Assembly: GCF_900107455.1 (NCBI RefSeq)
Contig: NZ_FNQB01000001.1
Span: 1,488,001-1,552,000, forward strand
DNA length: 64,000 nt
Origin: Asanoa ishikariensis
GTDB lineage: Bacteria; Actinomycetota; Actinomycetes; Mycobacteriales; Micromonosporaceae
Direction: 5' to 3'
Position numbers and translations under genes: made by a program. The number at the start of each line of letters is the position of its first letter. The stretch's first letter is position 1. Below, piece after piece: positions 16,834-25,913 of the stretch. The notes below the pieces were generated by a model, which was given only the letters and a program-made list of their open reading frames with translations, searched no databases and was not told the DNA's origin.

Positions 16834-18782
16834 GGTGCCGTCAGCGGCAGGTCGGCGACGACCAGGGTGCCGCCGCCGGCGCCCGGGCCGATCGCGAAGG
16901 AGCCGCCCACCTCGGCCGCCCGTTCGCGCATCGACGCGATGCCCACGCCGGCCCGGTAGCCCGTCGGGATGCCGTTGCCCTCGTCGGCGATGCGCAGGAC
17001 CAGGCGGTCGGCCGACGACACGGTGACCGTGATCGGCGCGCCGGGGGCGTGGCGGCTGGCGTTGGCCAGGGCTTCCAGGGCGATCCGGTACGCGGCCACC
17101 TCGACCGCGGCCGGCAGGGGTGGCAGGTCGGGCACCGACACCGCTGTGCAGCCCAGGCGCAGCGCCTGTTCGCGGACCGCGCCGGCCAGGCCTAGCTCGT
17201 CGAGGACCGGTGGGCGCAGGTCGTACACGATGCGCCGGATGTCGGTGACCGCGCGCTGGGCCTCGCCGCGGAGGACATCCAGGTGGTCGGCGGAGGCGCC
17301 CGTGGGCAGTCCGCGGCGGACCGTGTCGATGCCCAGGGCGATGCCGGCCAGCGTCGGGCCCAGGCCGTCGTGCAGGTCGCGGCGGAGCCGGCGCCGCTCC
17401 TCCTCGCGGGCGGTGACCAGGCGTTCCCTGGACTGGCGGAGGGCGTCGGCCAGTGTCACCGCGTGCGCCACGACCGCGACCTGCCGCGCCAGGTTGGCCA
17501 GCAGCGTCTCGTCCGCCCCGGTGAACTCCGGGTGCCGGCTCTGCAGGATCAGGCGGCCGATCGTCTCGCCGGCGAACAGCAATGGCAACTCGCGGACCGG
17601 CTCCGGGCCGCGCCGGCCGTACGAAGCCACCTCGGCACCGGCCACCTCGACGACCACATAGGACAGGCGCAGCGCGTCGGACACCGTCCGTGCCGCGGCG
17701 CCGAGCGCGTCCGCGGGAGCACCAGCCGCGTCCAGGCGCTCGCCGAGCCGGGCCAGCGCTGACGCCGGCTCGTCGCGCAGGCCGTACACCAGATGGTTGA
17801 TCCGCCTTTGCAACGCGTCGCGCAGCGGGAGCGCGGCGAGCACCGCGACGACGGTGGCGACCGCGCCGCCCCAGAGGTGGCCGACCAGGAACGCCGCCCC
17901 GGCGTAGACCGCCAGCACCACCGCGGTCAGCACGCCGTAGACGAGCGTGCGGCTGACCACGACCCGCGTGTCGAACAGGCCGTAGCGCACGATGCCGACC
18001 CAGGCGGCGATCCCGAGCACGACCGGGCCGCAGTTCTCCAGCACCGCGATCTGCTCCGTGTCGCCGGTGGTCATGCCGACGGCCAGGCAGGCGAAGAACG
18101 TTGCGGAGCAACCGAATCCGGCGTACGCGGCCAGTCGCATCGCCGCGCCCTGGTCGCCGCCGATGGCCCGCGCTTTGCGCAGCAACGCCCAGGCGGCCAG
18201 CGCGATCAACGGACCCAGCAGCAGCACCACGATCAGCAGCGCGGAGACCCACGATCCCAGGGACAGCGGGTTGGGCGTCTCCGTGTCGAGCACGGTCGGC
18301 GAGCCGAGGGTGTAGACCACGAGCAGCACCAGGGCCACCGCGTACGCCCGGGCGAGCACCCGACGTCGACGCGATCCGAGCTGGCCGTCCGGGAACAGCA
18401 GCACTCCGAACAGCGCGGCCAGCGGGACGCCGAGCACGAAGAGCACCGAGGACACGAGCTCGTTGGCGATGCCGCCGATCAGGTGCAGCAGGTTGCCCAC
18501 CGGCAGCGCGACCGCCGAGACCAGGAAGATCCAGCCGACCGGGTTGGCCGGCGCGCGGCGGGCCATGGCGGCACCGACGAGGACCACCGGCAGGTAAAGC
18601 GCGGCGCTGGCGGTCAGCCAGGCGTCGAGCGCCGAGACCGGGCCGCGGATCGCGAGCAGCACACCGGCGGCCGCGGCGGCCACCGCCACCACGACCGCCG
18701 CCCGGCTGATCCACGCACGGCCCATCGACACCGATTGTCCGGTGCTCGCCGTGGCCAGGGAATCGGCCCGATCGGTGAGCAT
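16830..18782 (-). CDS. Membrane sensor histidine kinase (NarL partner, HisKA_3)
   Basis: 650 residues with about ten hydrophobic segments in the first 330, a GAF-like domain (about 335-450; LPLLFAGETIGRLIL), the dimerisation/phosphorylation helix EERRRLRRDLHDGLGPTLAG with the phosphoacceptor His, and an HATPase_c domain (EALANASRHA N-box, DEGNGI G1 box). This layout is that of class II (NarX/DesK-like) kinases. It is translated one base after the stop of an upstream membrane-protein gene and overlaps its regulator, so three genes form one unit. Signal unknown. A start at ATG 18725 (MGRAWISRAA) is also possible. Confidence 0.9.
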   Translation of the reverse strand: MLTDRADSLATASTGQSVSMGRAWISRAAVVVAVAAAAAGVLLAIRGPVSALDAWLTASAALYLPVVLVGAAMARRAPANPVGWIFLVSAVALPVGNLLHLIGGIANELVSSVLFVLGVPLAALFGVLLFPDGQLGSRRRRVLARAYAVALVLLVVYTLGSPTVLDTETPNPLSLGSWVSALLIVVLLLGPLIALAAWALLRKARAIGGDQGAAMRLAAYAGFGCSATFFACLAVGMTTGDTEQIAVLENCGPVVLGIAAWVGIVRYGLFDTRVVVSRTLVYGVLTAVVLAVYAGAAFLVGHLWGGAVATVVAVLAALPLRDALQRRINHLVYGLRDEPASALARLGERLDAAGAPADALGAAARTVSDALRLSYVVVEVAGAEVASYGRRGPEPVRELPLLFAGETIGRLILQSRHPEFTGADETLLANLARQVAVVAHAVTLADALRQSRERLVTAREEERRRLRRDLHDGLGPTLAGIALGIDTVRRGLPTGASADHLDVLRGEAQRAVTDIRRIVYDLRPPVLDELGLAGAVREQALRLGCTAVSVPDLPPLPAAVEVAAYRIALEALANASRHAPGAPITVTVSSADRLVLRIADEGNGIPTGYRAGVGIASMRERAAEVGGSFAIGPGAGGGTLVVADLPLTAP

Positions 18783-18783
18783 G

Positions 18784-19482
18784 TCAGGCCGCCACCCGTT
18801 CGGGTGCCGGCGTCACGGCGGTGCGGGCCGGCAGGTCCCACTCCGCGTCGGGCGTGCGGTACAGGGCCACCGCGCAGCCGGTCGTCGCGACCAGCAGCAG
18901 GCCGTAGGCGACCGCGTCGACCGCGGGACCCATGCCCATCGCGACCGCGTGCAGGAACGGGCTCAGTCCGAACAGGATGCCCACCCAGGCCGGCACGGCG
19001 CGGGACCGCCACAGCCCGATGCCGAGGACCAGCATGCCGATCAGGTGGCCGAGCACGAACACGAGCAACTGGGTGTTGTAGACGGGGTCGGCGCTGACCG
19101 AGTCGAGCAGGGCGGCGACGGTGGCGCGGTCCTGCAGACGCGAGCCGAACCAGTAGGCGGCCTCGACGCCGCCGATGCTGGCGATCCCCGCAGACCAGGC
19201 CAGGAACGACAGTGCACCGCCGATCGCCGCCAGCCGGGGTGCGCCGCGCCGGGCCAGCCGCGCCGCGAAGAGCACCGCGATGGGCATGAGCAGGATCAAC
19301 AGCGCGACGAGGGTACGCGCGGCGGCTGCCGGAACAGCGACCTCGGCGACCTCGGCGAGCTGGTCGACCGCGGGCGCGTCCTGGTCGAAGTGCGGCTCGG
19401 TCAGCGTGCCGGCGACCAGGCCGAGCGGGGCGAGCACCAGAACGGCGGCGCCGATGATGCGGGAAAGTCTGCGGGTGTCCAC
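18784..19482 (-). CDS. Multipass membrane protein next to a two-component system
   Basis: GTG 19482 has GAAGGGA seven bases upstream; this 232-residue form begins VDTRRLSRIIGAAVLVLAPL, a good first transmembrane helix. Six or so hydrophobic helices follow (VALLILLMPIAVLFAARLAR; LLVFVLGHLIGMLVLGIGLW; YGLLLVATTGCAVALYR). No family recognised. The only spacing to the kinase gene is one base, so it is likely a sensor accessory or a target of the system. Confidence 0.75.
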   Translation of the reverse strand: MDTRRLSRIIGAAVLVLAPLGLVAGTLTEPHFDQDAPAVDQLAEVAEVAVPAAAARTLVALLILLMPIAVLFAARLARRGAPRLAAIGGALSFLAWSAGIASIGGVEAAYWFGSRLQDRATVAALLDSVSADPVYNTQLLVFVLGHLIGMLVLGIGLWRSRAVPAWVGILFGLSPFLHAVAMGMGPAVDAVAYGLLLVATTGCAVALYRTPDAEWDLPARTAVTPAPERVAA

Positions 19483-19570
19483 GATCGTGTCCCTTCGTGC
19501 GGTAGGAGGACACGAGCGTCCGCCGGACCATGACCCGGGCGGCAGAGTCACCGGTCCCGGGACAGCCGGG

Positions 19571-19607
19571 AAAACGGGGTGCCCGCCCCCGTGCGCGGGC
19601 ACCCCGT
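19571..19607 (-). terminator. Intrinsic terminator behind the MMPL gene
   Basis: A perfect 13-base stem (19574-19586 and 19595-19607) with an eight-base loop, followed on the minus strand by TTTTCCC, twelve bases after the MMPL stop. It separates the MMPL operon from the next two-component operon. Confidence 0.88.
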
Positions 19608-19618
19608 CGTGTGGACGA

Positions 19619-21697
19619 TCAGCGGGTCAGCGCCAGCTCAGGCGCGGGTGCGGGCGTGGTCTCGGTGAGGCCGAACCGGGCGTGGATGCGGGCCAGCCAG
19701 GCCGGCGCCCACCAGTTGTAGCGGCCCAGCAGGGTCATCGTCGCCGGGACCAGGAGCATGCGGACGATCGTCGCGTCGAGCAGCACGGCCAGGACGAGGC
19801 CCAGGCCGATGGAGCGGATCGGCACGAAGCCGCCGGCCACGAAACCCGCGAAGACGATCGCCAGCAGCAGGGCCGCCGCTGTGACGATCCGGCCCGTGAG
19901 TTGTAGGCCCTCCGCGACCGCTGCCTCCGGCGAGGCGCCGGCGAGCCAGCGCTCGCGCATCCGGGACAGCAGGAACACCTCGTAGTCGATCGACAGGCCG
20001 AACGCGATCGCCGCGACCAGTACCGGCACCGTGAGGTTCGTGCCGTCCAGCGCCGTCAGGCCCAGGTTGCCCTGCTGGAAGACCCAGACCACCGCGCCGA
20101 GGGCGGCGCCGATGCTGAGCAGGTTGGTCAGCACCGCCTTGATCGGCAGGATGATCGAGCCGGTGAACAGGAACAGCAGCACCAGCGTGCCGAGCAGCAC
20201 CAGCGCGATCGCCCACGGCATCCGTTCGGCGAGCATGGCCCGGTAGTCGACCAGTTGGGCCGTGTCGCCGCCGACCAGGGTCTCGACCGGGACCGGCAGG
20301 TCACGCACGGCGGTCACGACCGCGTTCTGGTGCGCCTCGTCGACGCTGGCCTGGACCAGCGAGTGGTCGCCGATAGGTCCCACTTCGACCTCGCGTACGC
20401 CCGGCATGGTCTGGATCCGGTCGCGCAGCGTCGTCACGGCGGGGCTGTCAGGGGCGGCGGCGACGACCGCGGAGACCTCGTCCGGCCCGACCTCGTCGGG
20501 GTAGTGGACGGCCAGCTCGTCGTAGAGCGCGCGGGTCTGCGTGCTCGCCGGCAGCAGGCGGGCGTCGCCCGCGGACAGCCGCATGTCGAGCACCGGGATG
20601 GCGATGATCAGCATTGGAACCAGCACGAGGAGTGCGGTCAGGGCGGGCCGTCGCTGCACCCACCGCGCCAGTCGGGCGAACACACCGACGCCGGCCGGGC
20701 GCGGCGCCCGGGGCTTGATCCGCTTGCCGAACAACGCGAGCAGGGCGGGCAGCAGGGTCAGCGCGGCCAGCAGGTCGAGCAGGACAACGGCGGTGCCGGC
20801 GATGCCCATCGAACGCAGGAACGGGTCCGCGAAGACGGTCAGCCCGGCCAGCGCGACCGCGACGGTCAGGCCGGAGAACAGCACGGTACGACCGGCAGTG
20901 GCGGCGGTACGCAGCACGGCCGCGCGCACCTCGGGGTCCACCGCCCGCTCCTCGCGGAACCGGTAGACGATCAGCAGCGCGTAGTCGACGGCCAGGCCGA
21001 CGGCGAGCATCGAGACGATCTGGATCGAGTACACGGACACGTCGGTGACCTGGCTGAACGCGAACAGCACCCCGAACGTGCCACCGACCCCGACGATCGC
21101 GATCAGCAGCGGCAGCCCGGCAGCGAGTAGGCCACCGAAGACGATCAGCAGGAGCAGCAGCATGACCGGCATGCTGAGGATCTCAGCGCGGGCCACGTCG
21201 CTGGCCGCCTGTTCGCTGAACTCGTCCTCGCTGAGCGAGCCGCCGGAGACGACCAGGTTGCCGCCGGCCGAGGAAGTGCCGGCGCGGATCCGCTCGGCCA
21301 CCATAGCCGCCACGTCGTCCGCGTCGTCGCTGACGTCCATCGTGACGGTGAACAGCAGCGCTCGTCCCGTGTCTGGTGCCGGCACCGGCGGGCTCACCTC
21401 GGCCACGCCAGGCAGGGACCGCACGTCGGCACTGATCCGGTCGATGGCGGCCGTGACGACCGGGTCGGTCGCGTCGATCCCGCTGACGATGGCGGTGATC
21501 TCCTCGGGCGCGGCTTCCAGGGCGTCGCGGCGCTCGGAGGCGCGGTCCGACTCGCTGCCGGGCACCAGGCCGACGTCGCCGACCAGGCGCTCGAAGACGC
21601 CGATGCCGACGGTGAAGCCGCCAACGACGACGGCCAGCCAGATCACCAGCACGATGACCGGGCGGCGTACGGAGAAGCGTGCGAGTGAGGTTGTCAT
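19619..21697 (-). CDS. MMPL-family (RND superfamily) membrane transporter
   Basis: 692 residues from ATG 21697; the in-frame upstream extension is Arg/Pro-rich. Duplicated RND layout: one N-terminal helix (VIVLVIWLAVVVGGFTVGIG), a large outer domain, five helices containing VGLAVDYALLIVYRFREER, then a second outer domain and five helices with GLSIDYEVFLLSRMRERW. GxxxDY motifs in both halves are typical of MMPL proteins, which export lipids, siderophores or drugs by proton exchange. It lies 59 bases after the response-regulator gene on the same strand, so it is the likely regulated output of that two-component pair. Confidence 0.9.
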   Translation of the reverse strand: MTTSLARFSVRRPVIVLVIWLAVVVGGFTVGIGVFERLVGDVGLVPGSESDRASERRDALEAAPEEITAIVSGIDATDPVVTAAIDRISADVRSLPGVAEVSPPVPAPDTGRALLFTVTMDVSDDADDVAAMVAERIRAGTSSAGGNLVVSGGSLSEDEFSEQAASDVARAEILSMPVMLLLLLIVFGGLLAAGLPLLIAIVGVGGTFGVLFAFSQVTDVSVYSIQIVSMLAVGLAVDYALLIVYRFREERAVDPEVRAAVLRTAATAGRTVLFSGLTVAVALAGLTVFADPFLRSMGIAGTAVVLLDLLAALTLLPALLALFGKRIKPRAPRPAGVGVFARLARWVQRRPALTALLVLVPMLIIAIPVLDMRLSAGDARLLPASTQTRALYDELAVHYPDEVGPDEVSAVVAAAPDSPAVTTLRDRIQTMPGVREVEVGPIGDHSLVQASVDEAHQNAVVTAVRDLPVPVETLVGGDTAQLVDYRAMLAERMPWAIALVLLGTLVLLFLFTGSIILPIKAVLTNLLSIGAALGAVVWVFQQGNLGLTALDGTNLTVPVLVAAIAFGLSIDYEVFLLSRMRERWLAGASPEAAVAEGLQLTGRIVTAAALLLAIVFAGFVAGGFVPIRSIGLGLVLAVLLDATIVRMLLVPATMTLLGRYNWWAPAWLARIHARFGLTETTPAPAPELALTR

Positions 21698-21756
21698 GCC
21701 CAGAATCCAACGCGGTTCGGGGCCCCGAAGGATCGCCGTCCGGAGTGGACCCTGAC

Positions 21757-22425
21757 TCACTCGCCGGAGCGAGGAACGACCAGTCCGGCCTCGTACGCGA
21801 GGACTACCGCCTGCACCCGGTCGCGCAGCCCGAGCTTGGTGAGCAGGTTGCTGACGTGCGTCTTGACGGTGTGCTCGGTGACGTAGAGCTCGGCGGCGAT
21901 CTCGGCGTTGGACAGCCCGCGGGCGACGGCCTTGAGCGTCTCGGTCTCCCGGCCGGTGAGCGTGGACAACCGGGTGTCGGTCCGGCGCGGGGCGGCGGCG
22001 CGGGACACCACGTCGGCGATCAACCGCCGGGTCACGGTCGGTGCCAGCAGGGCCTCGCCGCCGGCCACCACCCGCACCGCGTTGACCAGGTCGTCGCGCC
22101 GCATGTCCTTGAGCAGGAAGCCGCTCGCGCCGGCCCGCAGCGCGTCGTAGACGTACTCGTCGAGGTCGAAGGTGGTCAGCACGAGCACCCGGGTGTCGGA
22201 GGTGGCGCAGATCCGGGCGGTGGCCGCGATGCCGTCGACGTGCGGCATCCGTACGTCCATCAGCACCACGTCCGGTCGCAGCCGCTCGGCCGCGTCGATC
22301 GCCTGCGCGCCGTCGGCAGCCTCGCCGACCACGGTGATGTCGGGTTGGGCGTCGAGGATGAGCGCGAACCCGCCCCGGACCAGCTCCTGGTCGTCGGCGA
22401 CGAGCACGCGAATCTGGTCAGCCAT
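21757..22425 (-). CDS. NarL/LuxR-type response regulator
   Basis: 222 residues from ATG 22425. Receiver domain IRVLVADDQELVRGGFALIL, phosphoacceptor Asp in VVLMDVRMPHVDG, Lys in GFLLKDMRRDD; LuxR domain LTGRETETLKAVARG and VTEHTVKTHVSNLLTKLG. The first eight bases overlap the end of the kinase gene. Very similar in type to the other two regulators of the window but a separate system. Probably controls the MMPL gene downstream. Confidence 0.93.
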   Translation of the reverse strand: MADQIRVLVADDQELVRGGFALILDAQPDITVVGEAADGAQAIDAAERLRPDVVLMDVRMPHVDGIAATARICATSDTRVLVLTTFDLDEYVYDALRAGASGFLLKDMRRDDLVNAVRVVAGGEALLAPTVTRRLIADVVSRAAAPRRTDTRLSTLTGRETETLKAVARGLSNAEIAAELYVTEHTVKTHVSNLLTKLGLRDRVQAVVLAYEAGLVVPRSGE

Positions 22426-23587
22426 GCGGCCGCGCGGGTACCACCGACTCCACGACGGGCAGCGTAGCGTGCACCAGGAACCCGGGGCCATCCGTCGCGG
22501 CCCCGGTTCGCAGGGTCCCGCCGCACGCGGCCACCCGCTCCCGCATGCCGATCAGGCCGTGCCCGCCGGTGCCGCCCGGCCGCCGGCTCGGGCCGCGGCC
22601 GTCGTCGCGGACCTCCAGCACGAGCGCGTCGTCGGACCAGCGCAACAGCACCTCGACCTGGGCGGCGCGGGCGTGCCGGACCACATTGGTCAGTGCCTCC
22701 TGCACCACCCGGTACGCGGCGACGGCGGTGTCCGCCGGGATCGGACGCCGGTCGCCGGTCTCGTCGAGGGTGACCGCGAGGCCGGCCACCCGGGCCTGCT
22801 CGACCAGCGGCGCGATGCCGTCGAGCCCGGGCTGTGGTGAGCGGGTCGCCGGTTCCGAGCGCAGCACGCCCAGCGTGCGGCGAAGCTGGGTGAGCGCGTC
22901 GCGGCCGGCGTCGGCGATCGCGTCGAACACCTGCACCGCGCGGGCCGGGTCGCTTCGCACCACCACCGGGCCGGCCTCGGCCTGCACGACGATCAGGCTC
23001 ACCGAGTGGGCCACGATGTCGTGCATGTCGCGGGCGATCCGTTCGCGCTCGCGGGCCGCCGCCTGGGCGTAGTCGGCGGCCAACTGCTCCGCGCGGGCCT
23101 CCAGGTTGGCGATCAGCCCACGCCGGGAGCGGGCGATGGCGCCCAATGCGTACGCACCGCCGAACAGGATCACCGAGGCGCTCACCGGCAGGATGCTGTT
23201 CTTCGGCGTCAGCGAGATGGACAACCCGACCACCGTGCCGACGATGCCGAACGCCCGCCAGGCCGGGTTCGCCAGCGAGGCGAACGTGTAGGTGGCCACG
23301 AGCTGCCCGAACGGCACCTCTTTGATCAGGTCGTTGACAGCGAGGAAGGCCGTGGCGCAGCCGGTGACGAGGGTGACCGGGACGGGCCAGCGCCGGCGCC
23401 ACGCGAGCGGCAGGGAGCTGAGCGCGGCGAAGGCGTACATCGTCAGGGTGTCCTCGCCGTCGACCACCGGTGAGGCGATCGTCGCGAGATAGCAGAGCAG
23501 CGCGATGATCGAGTCGAAAACCAGCGGCGGCAGCCGGTATGCCGCGTCGGTCACCTGCCGGACGGCCCGGCGCGCCTGCTCGACCAC
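22418..23587 (-). CDS. Membrane sensor histidine kinase (HisKA_3)
   Basis: 389 residues from GTG 23587, with GATACT six bases upstream on the coding strand, so probably leaderless. Four to five membrane helices (to about residue 160), a short linker helix, then RERERIARDMHDIVAHSVSL with the phosphoacceptor His and an HATPase_c domain (EALTNVVRHA, DDGRGP, GGHGLIGMRERV). This is the DesK/LiaS-like small kinase type. The frame is open far upstream but across the divergent promoter region. Together with the regulator and MMPL gene it forms one operon. Confidence 0.9.
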   Translation of the reverse strand: MVEQARRAVRQVTDAAYRLPPLVFDSIIALLCYLATIASPVVDGEDTLTMYAFAALSSLPLAWRRRWPVPVTLVTGCATAFLAVNDLIKEVPFGQLVATYTFASLANPAWRAFGIVGTVVGLSISLTPKNSILPVSASVILFGGAYALGAIARSRRGLIANLEARAEQLAADYAQAAARERERIARDMHDIVAHSVSLIVVQAEAGPVVVRSDPARAVQVFDAIADAGRDALTQLRRTLGVLRSEPATRSPQPGLDGIAPLVEQARVAGLAVTLDETGDRRPIPADTAVAAYRVVQEALTNVVRHARAAQVEVLLRWSDDALVLEVRDDGRGPSRRPGGTGGHGLIGMRERVAACGGTLRTGAATDGPGFLVHATLPVVESVVPARPHG

Positions 23588-23660
23588 GCTGGCAGTATCC
23601 GCCGCGCCCGGCGGCCCGCGCCTCCCTCTCAGGAGCGAGCGCGAAATTAATCTGGGGTGC

Positions 23661-23688
23661 TGTCGAAACCGGTGCCTCCCCGTTCGAC
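23661..23688 (+). promoter_or_regulatory. Probable ECF42 promoter of the DGPF gene
   Basis: TGTCGAAA (23661-23668), 16 bases, then CGAC (23685-23688). The -35 TGTCGA(AA) and a CGA-type -10 are, from memory, the promoter signature reported for ECF42 sigma factors, which drive DGPF genes. Here it stands about 50 bases before the DGPF-type gene whose neighbour encodes an ECF42 sigma factor. The AGGAGG ribosome site follows. Confidence 0.75.
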
Positions 23689-23741
23689 CACCGGGTAGAA
23701 GGAGGTCGCCGAGGGCGGCCCGAGACACAGGAGGAAACATC

Positions 23742-24116
23742 GTGAAGGTCATGGTCATGATCAAGGGGACCGGCGCCGACGAGGGCAAGATCGCCCCGAC
23801 CGCCGAGATGCTGGCGACGATGGGTGAGTACAACGACAAGCTGATCAAGGCGGGCATCATGCTGGACGGCGGCGGGCTGCGCCCCAGCTCCGACGGCCGC
23901 CAGATCGTCTTCGAGGGCGGCACGACCTCGGTCGTCGACGGCCCGTTCACCGAGTCCAAGGAGATCATCGCCGGCTACTGGGTCTGGCAGGTCAGCTCGA
24001 TCGAAGAGGCCGTGGAGTGGGCCCGGCAGTGCCCGAGCGACCCGAACCTGGGGGTGCGCTCGGTGCTGGAGATCCGGCCGTACTACGACGAGGCCGACTT
24101 CGCGGACCTGAGCTAA
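23742..24116 (+). CDS. DGPF-domain (YCII-related) protein
   Basis: 124 residues, GTG start with AGGAGG at seven bases. It has the family motif VVDGPFTESKEIIAGYWVWQ, containing the DGPF tetrapeptide after which the family is named, and the N-terminal KVMVMIKG strand with a helix SAEMLATMGEYNDKLIKAG-like in position. Fold is YCII/ferredoxin-like; biochemical role unknown. DGPF genes are the usual and often only target of ECF42 sigma factors, and the sigma gene begins 29 bases downstream, after a purine-rich RBS. Confidence 0.92.
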   Translation: MKVMVMIKGTGADEGKIAPTAEMLATMGEYNDKLIKAGIMLDGGGLRPSSDGRQIVFEGGTTSVVDGPFTESKEIIAGYWVWQVSSIEEAVEWARQCPSDPNLGVRSVLEIRPYYDEADFADLS

Positions 24117-24145
24117 GAGCGGCCCGAGGGGAGGGGAGGGGCGAC

Positions 24146-25357
24146 ATGGACGCACGGCGGACCGTCGAAGCGGTGTGGCGGATGCATTCCGGGCGGCTGG
24201 TCGCCTCCCTCACCCGGCTCGTCAACGACGTCGGGCTGGCCGAGGACTTCGCGCAGGACGCCTACCTGGCGGCGCTCGAGCAGTGGCCACGCGACGGCGT
24301 GCCGGACGAGCCGGCCGGGTGGTTGCTCACCACGGCCCGCCGCCGGGCGATCGACATGATTCGGCGAGAGGGGGTACGCGACCAGAAGTACGCCCTGCTG
24401 GCCATCGAGGAAGTAGCCCCCGCGACCGACGGGGACCTGCTGTCGCTGGTGTTCGTGGCCTGCCACCCGTTGCTGGCGCAGGAGTCCCGGGCGGCGCTGA
24501 CCCTGCGGATGGTCGGCGGGTTGAGCACCGACGAGATCGGCCGCGCGTTCCTGGTGCCGTCGGCCACCATCGGGCAGCGGATCTCCCGGGCCAAGCGCAC
24601 GCTGGCCGAGGCCGAGGTCCCGTTCGCCCTGCCCGACCCCGACGAACTGCCGGCCCGGCTCAGCGCCGTGCTGGAGGTCGTCTACCTGATCTTCACCGAG
24701 GGCCACGCGGCGACCTCCGGCGACGACTGGATCCGCCGCGACCTGGCCGAGCAGGCGATGCGCCTCGGCCGCGTCCTGGCCGCGTTGATGCCCGCCGAGC
24801 CCGAGGTCCACGGACTGGTCGCGCTGATGGAGCTGCAGGCGTCGCGGTTCGCCGCCCGTAGCGGCCCGGACGGGCAGGCGGTGCTGCTGGAGGACCAGGA
24901 CCGCACGCGCTGGGACCGCACACTGATCGCGCACGGCCTGACCGCCCTGGCCCGCGCCCGCCACCTGCGCAAGCCACTCGGGCCGTACACGGTGCAGGCC
25001 GCGATCGCCGCCTGCCATGCCCGAGCGCCGCGCTTCGCGGACACCGACTGGGCGGCGATCCTGGCGCTCTACGACGCCCTGTCCCAGCTCGCACCGTCAC
25101 CCGTCGTCCGGCTCAACCGGGCGGTGATCCTGTTGCAGGTGGACGGTCCGCAGGCGGCCCTGGACGCGGTCGACGAGCTCGGCGCTGATCCCCGGCTGGG
25201 CCGCTACCACCTGTACGGCGCGGTCCGCGGCGACCTCCTGCTCCGCCTGGGCCGGCGGGTCGAGGCCGCCGAAGAGCTGGAGCGGGCGGCCGGCCTGGCA
25301 CCCACCCGCCAGGAACGCAACCTACTGATGGAGCGCGCGGCCGCCGCGACCCGATGA
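24146..25357 (+). CDS. ECF42-group RNA polymerase sigma factor with C-terminal TPR extension
   Basis: 403 residues. Sigma region 2 at about 5-75 (WRMHSGRLVASLTRLVNDV, GWLLTTARRRAIDMIRRE), region 4 at about 115-170 (ESRAALTLRMVGGLSTDEIG, ATIGQRISRAKRTL), and a helical extension of about 220 residues, with VVYLIFTEGHAA and the TPR-like tail NRAVILLQVDGPQAALDAVD to LYGAVRGDLLLRLGRRVEAA. This long extension and the paired DGPF gene are the hallmarks of group ECF42; there is no anti-sigma gene nearby, as expected. The extension probably controls activity. Start ATG 24146 after GGGGAGGGG; upstream codons belong to the DGPF gene frame. Confidence 0.92.
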   Translation: MDARRTVEAVWRMHSGRLVASLTRLVNDVGLAEDFAQDAYLAALEQWPRDGVPDEPAGWLLTTARRRAIDMIRREGVRDQKYALLAIEEVAPATDGDLLSLVFVACHPLLAQESRAALTLRMVGGLSTDEIGRAFLVPSATIGQRISRAKRTLAEAEVPFALPDPDELPARLSAVLEVVYLIFTEGHAATSGDDWIRRDLAEQAMRLGRVLAALMPAEPEVHGLVALMELQASRFAARSGPDGQAVLLEDQDRTRWDRTLIAHGLTALARARHLRKPLGPYTVQAAIAACHARAPRFADTDWAAILALYDALSQLAPSPVVRLNRAVILLQVDGPQAALDAVDELGADPRLGRYHLYGAVRGDLLLRLGRRVEAAEELERAAGLAPTRQERNLLMERAAAATR

Positions 25358-25375
25358 TCGCGACGCGGTCCGCTG

Positions 25376-25831
25376 TCAGCCGCAGTCACCCATGGCGGGA
25401 GCCCGGTCCGCCCATAAGCCCGGCTTCCGCCGAGGCTGAACGATGAGCAATGCCGTCGCCAACTGCGCACCGGCTACGGGCAGAGCCATCGCCGGACCGG
25501 CGACGCTGAGCACGAGCAACGGAAACGGTACGGCGAAAAGCAGAACCGCGGCCAGCCTGAACCAGTACCAACGAGCGTCGGTCAGCAGCCGCAGCACTCC
25601 CAGGCAGAAGGTGGCCGCGACGCTCAAGAACACCCACAGCGGGGCGAGCCACGCGACCCCGACGACTATCGCCAGAAGTATGTCGGTGAGGGATGAGATC
25701 GGCGTGTCCCAGAGGAGGAAGACCACCGCGCTCAGGCAGAGGTAGAGCAGGACGTGGATGCTCAACCAGGCGGCGGTCGGCAGTTCGGCGAGACGGTGGA
25801 TCGGCTGGCATTGACGCACGTCGTCACCCAT
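25376..25831 (-). CDS. Small four-helix membrane protein
   Basis: 151 residues from ATG 25831. Four hydrophobic helices: HVLLYLCLSAVVFLLW, ILLAIVVGVAWLAPLWVFLS, WFRLAAVLLFAVPFPLLVLS, and AMALPVAGAQLATALLIV. The N-terminus has a short cytosolic segment with two Cys-containing turns removed from the helices. No family recognised. It converges on the sigma-factor gene and diverges from the copper-binding-protein gene. Confidence 0.6.
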   Translation of the reverse strand: MGDDVRQCQPIHRLAELPTAAWLSIHVLLYLCLSAVVFLLWDTPISSLTDILLAIVVGVAWLAPLWVFLSVAATFCLGVLRLLTDARWYWFRLAAVLLFAVPFPLLVLSVAGPAMALPVAGAQLATALLIVQPRRKPGLWADRAPAMGDCG

Positions 25832-25913
25832 GCCCGCATCGTATCGAACCTGCTTGTCAAGGCATGAGCTGCGCGGATGCGGGAATGCGGCTCGTGGCGA
25901 CAAGGAGGCAATC

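Noticed and set aside
16192-18714. A single 840-codon minus-strand frame joining kinase and regulator
   Set aside because: Only the last 213 codons are coding here; the first part is a shadow of the kinase gene. The true kinase frame overlaps the regulator start by ATGA.
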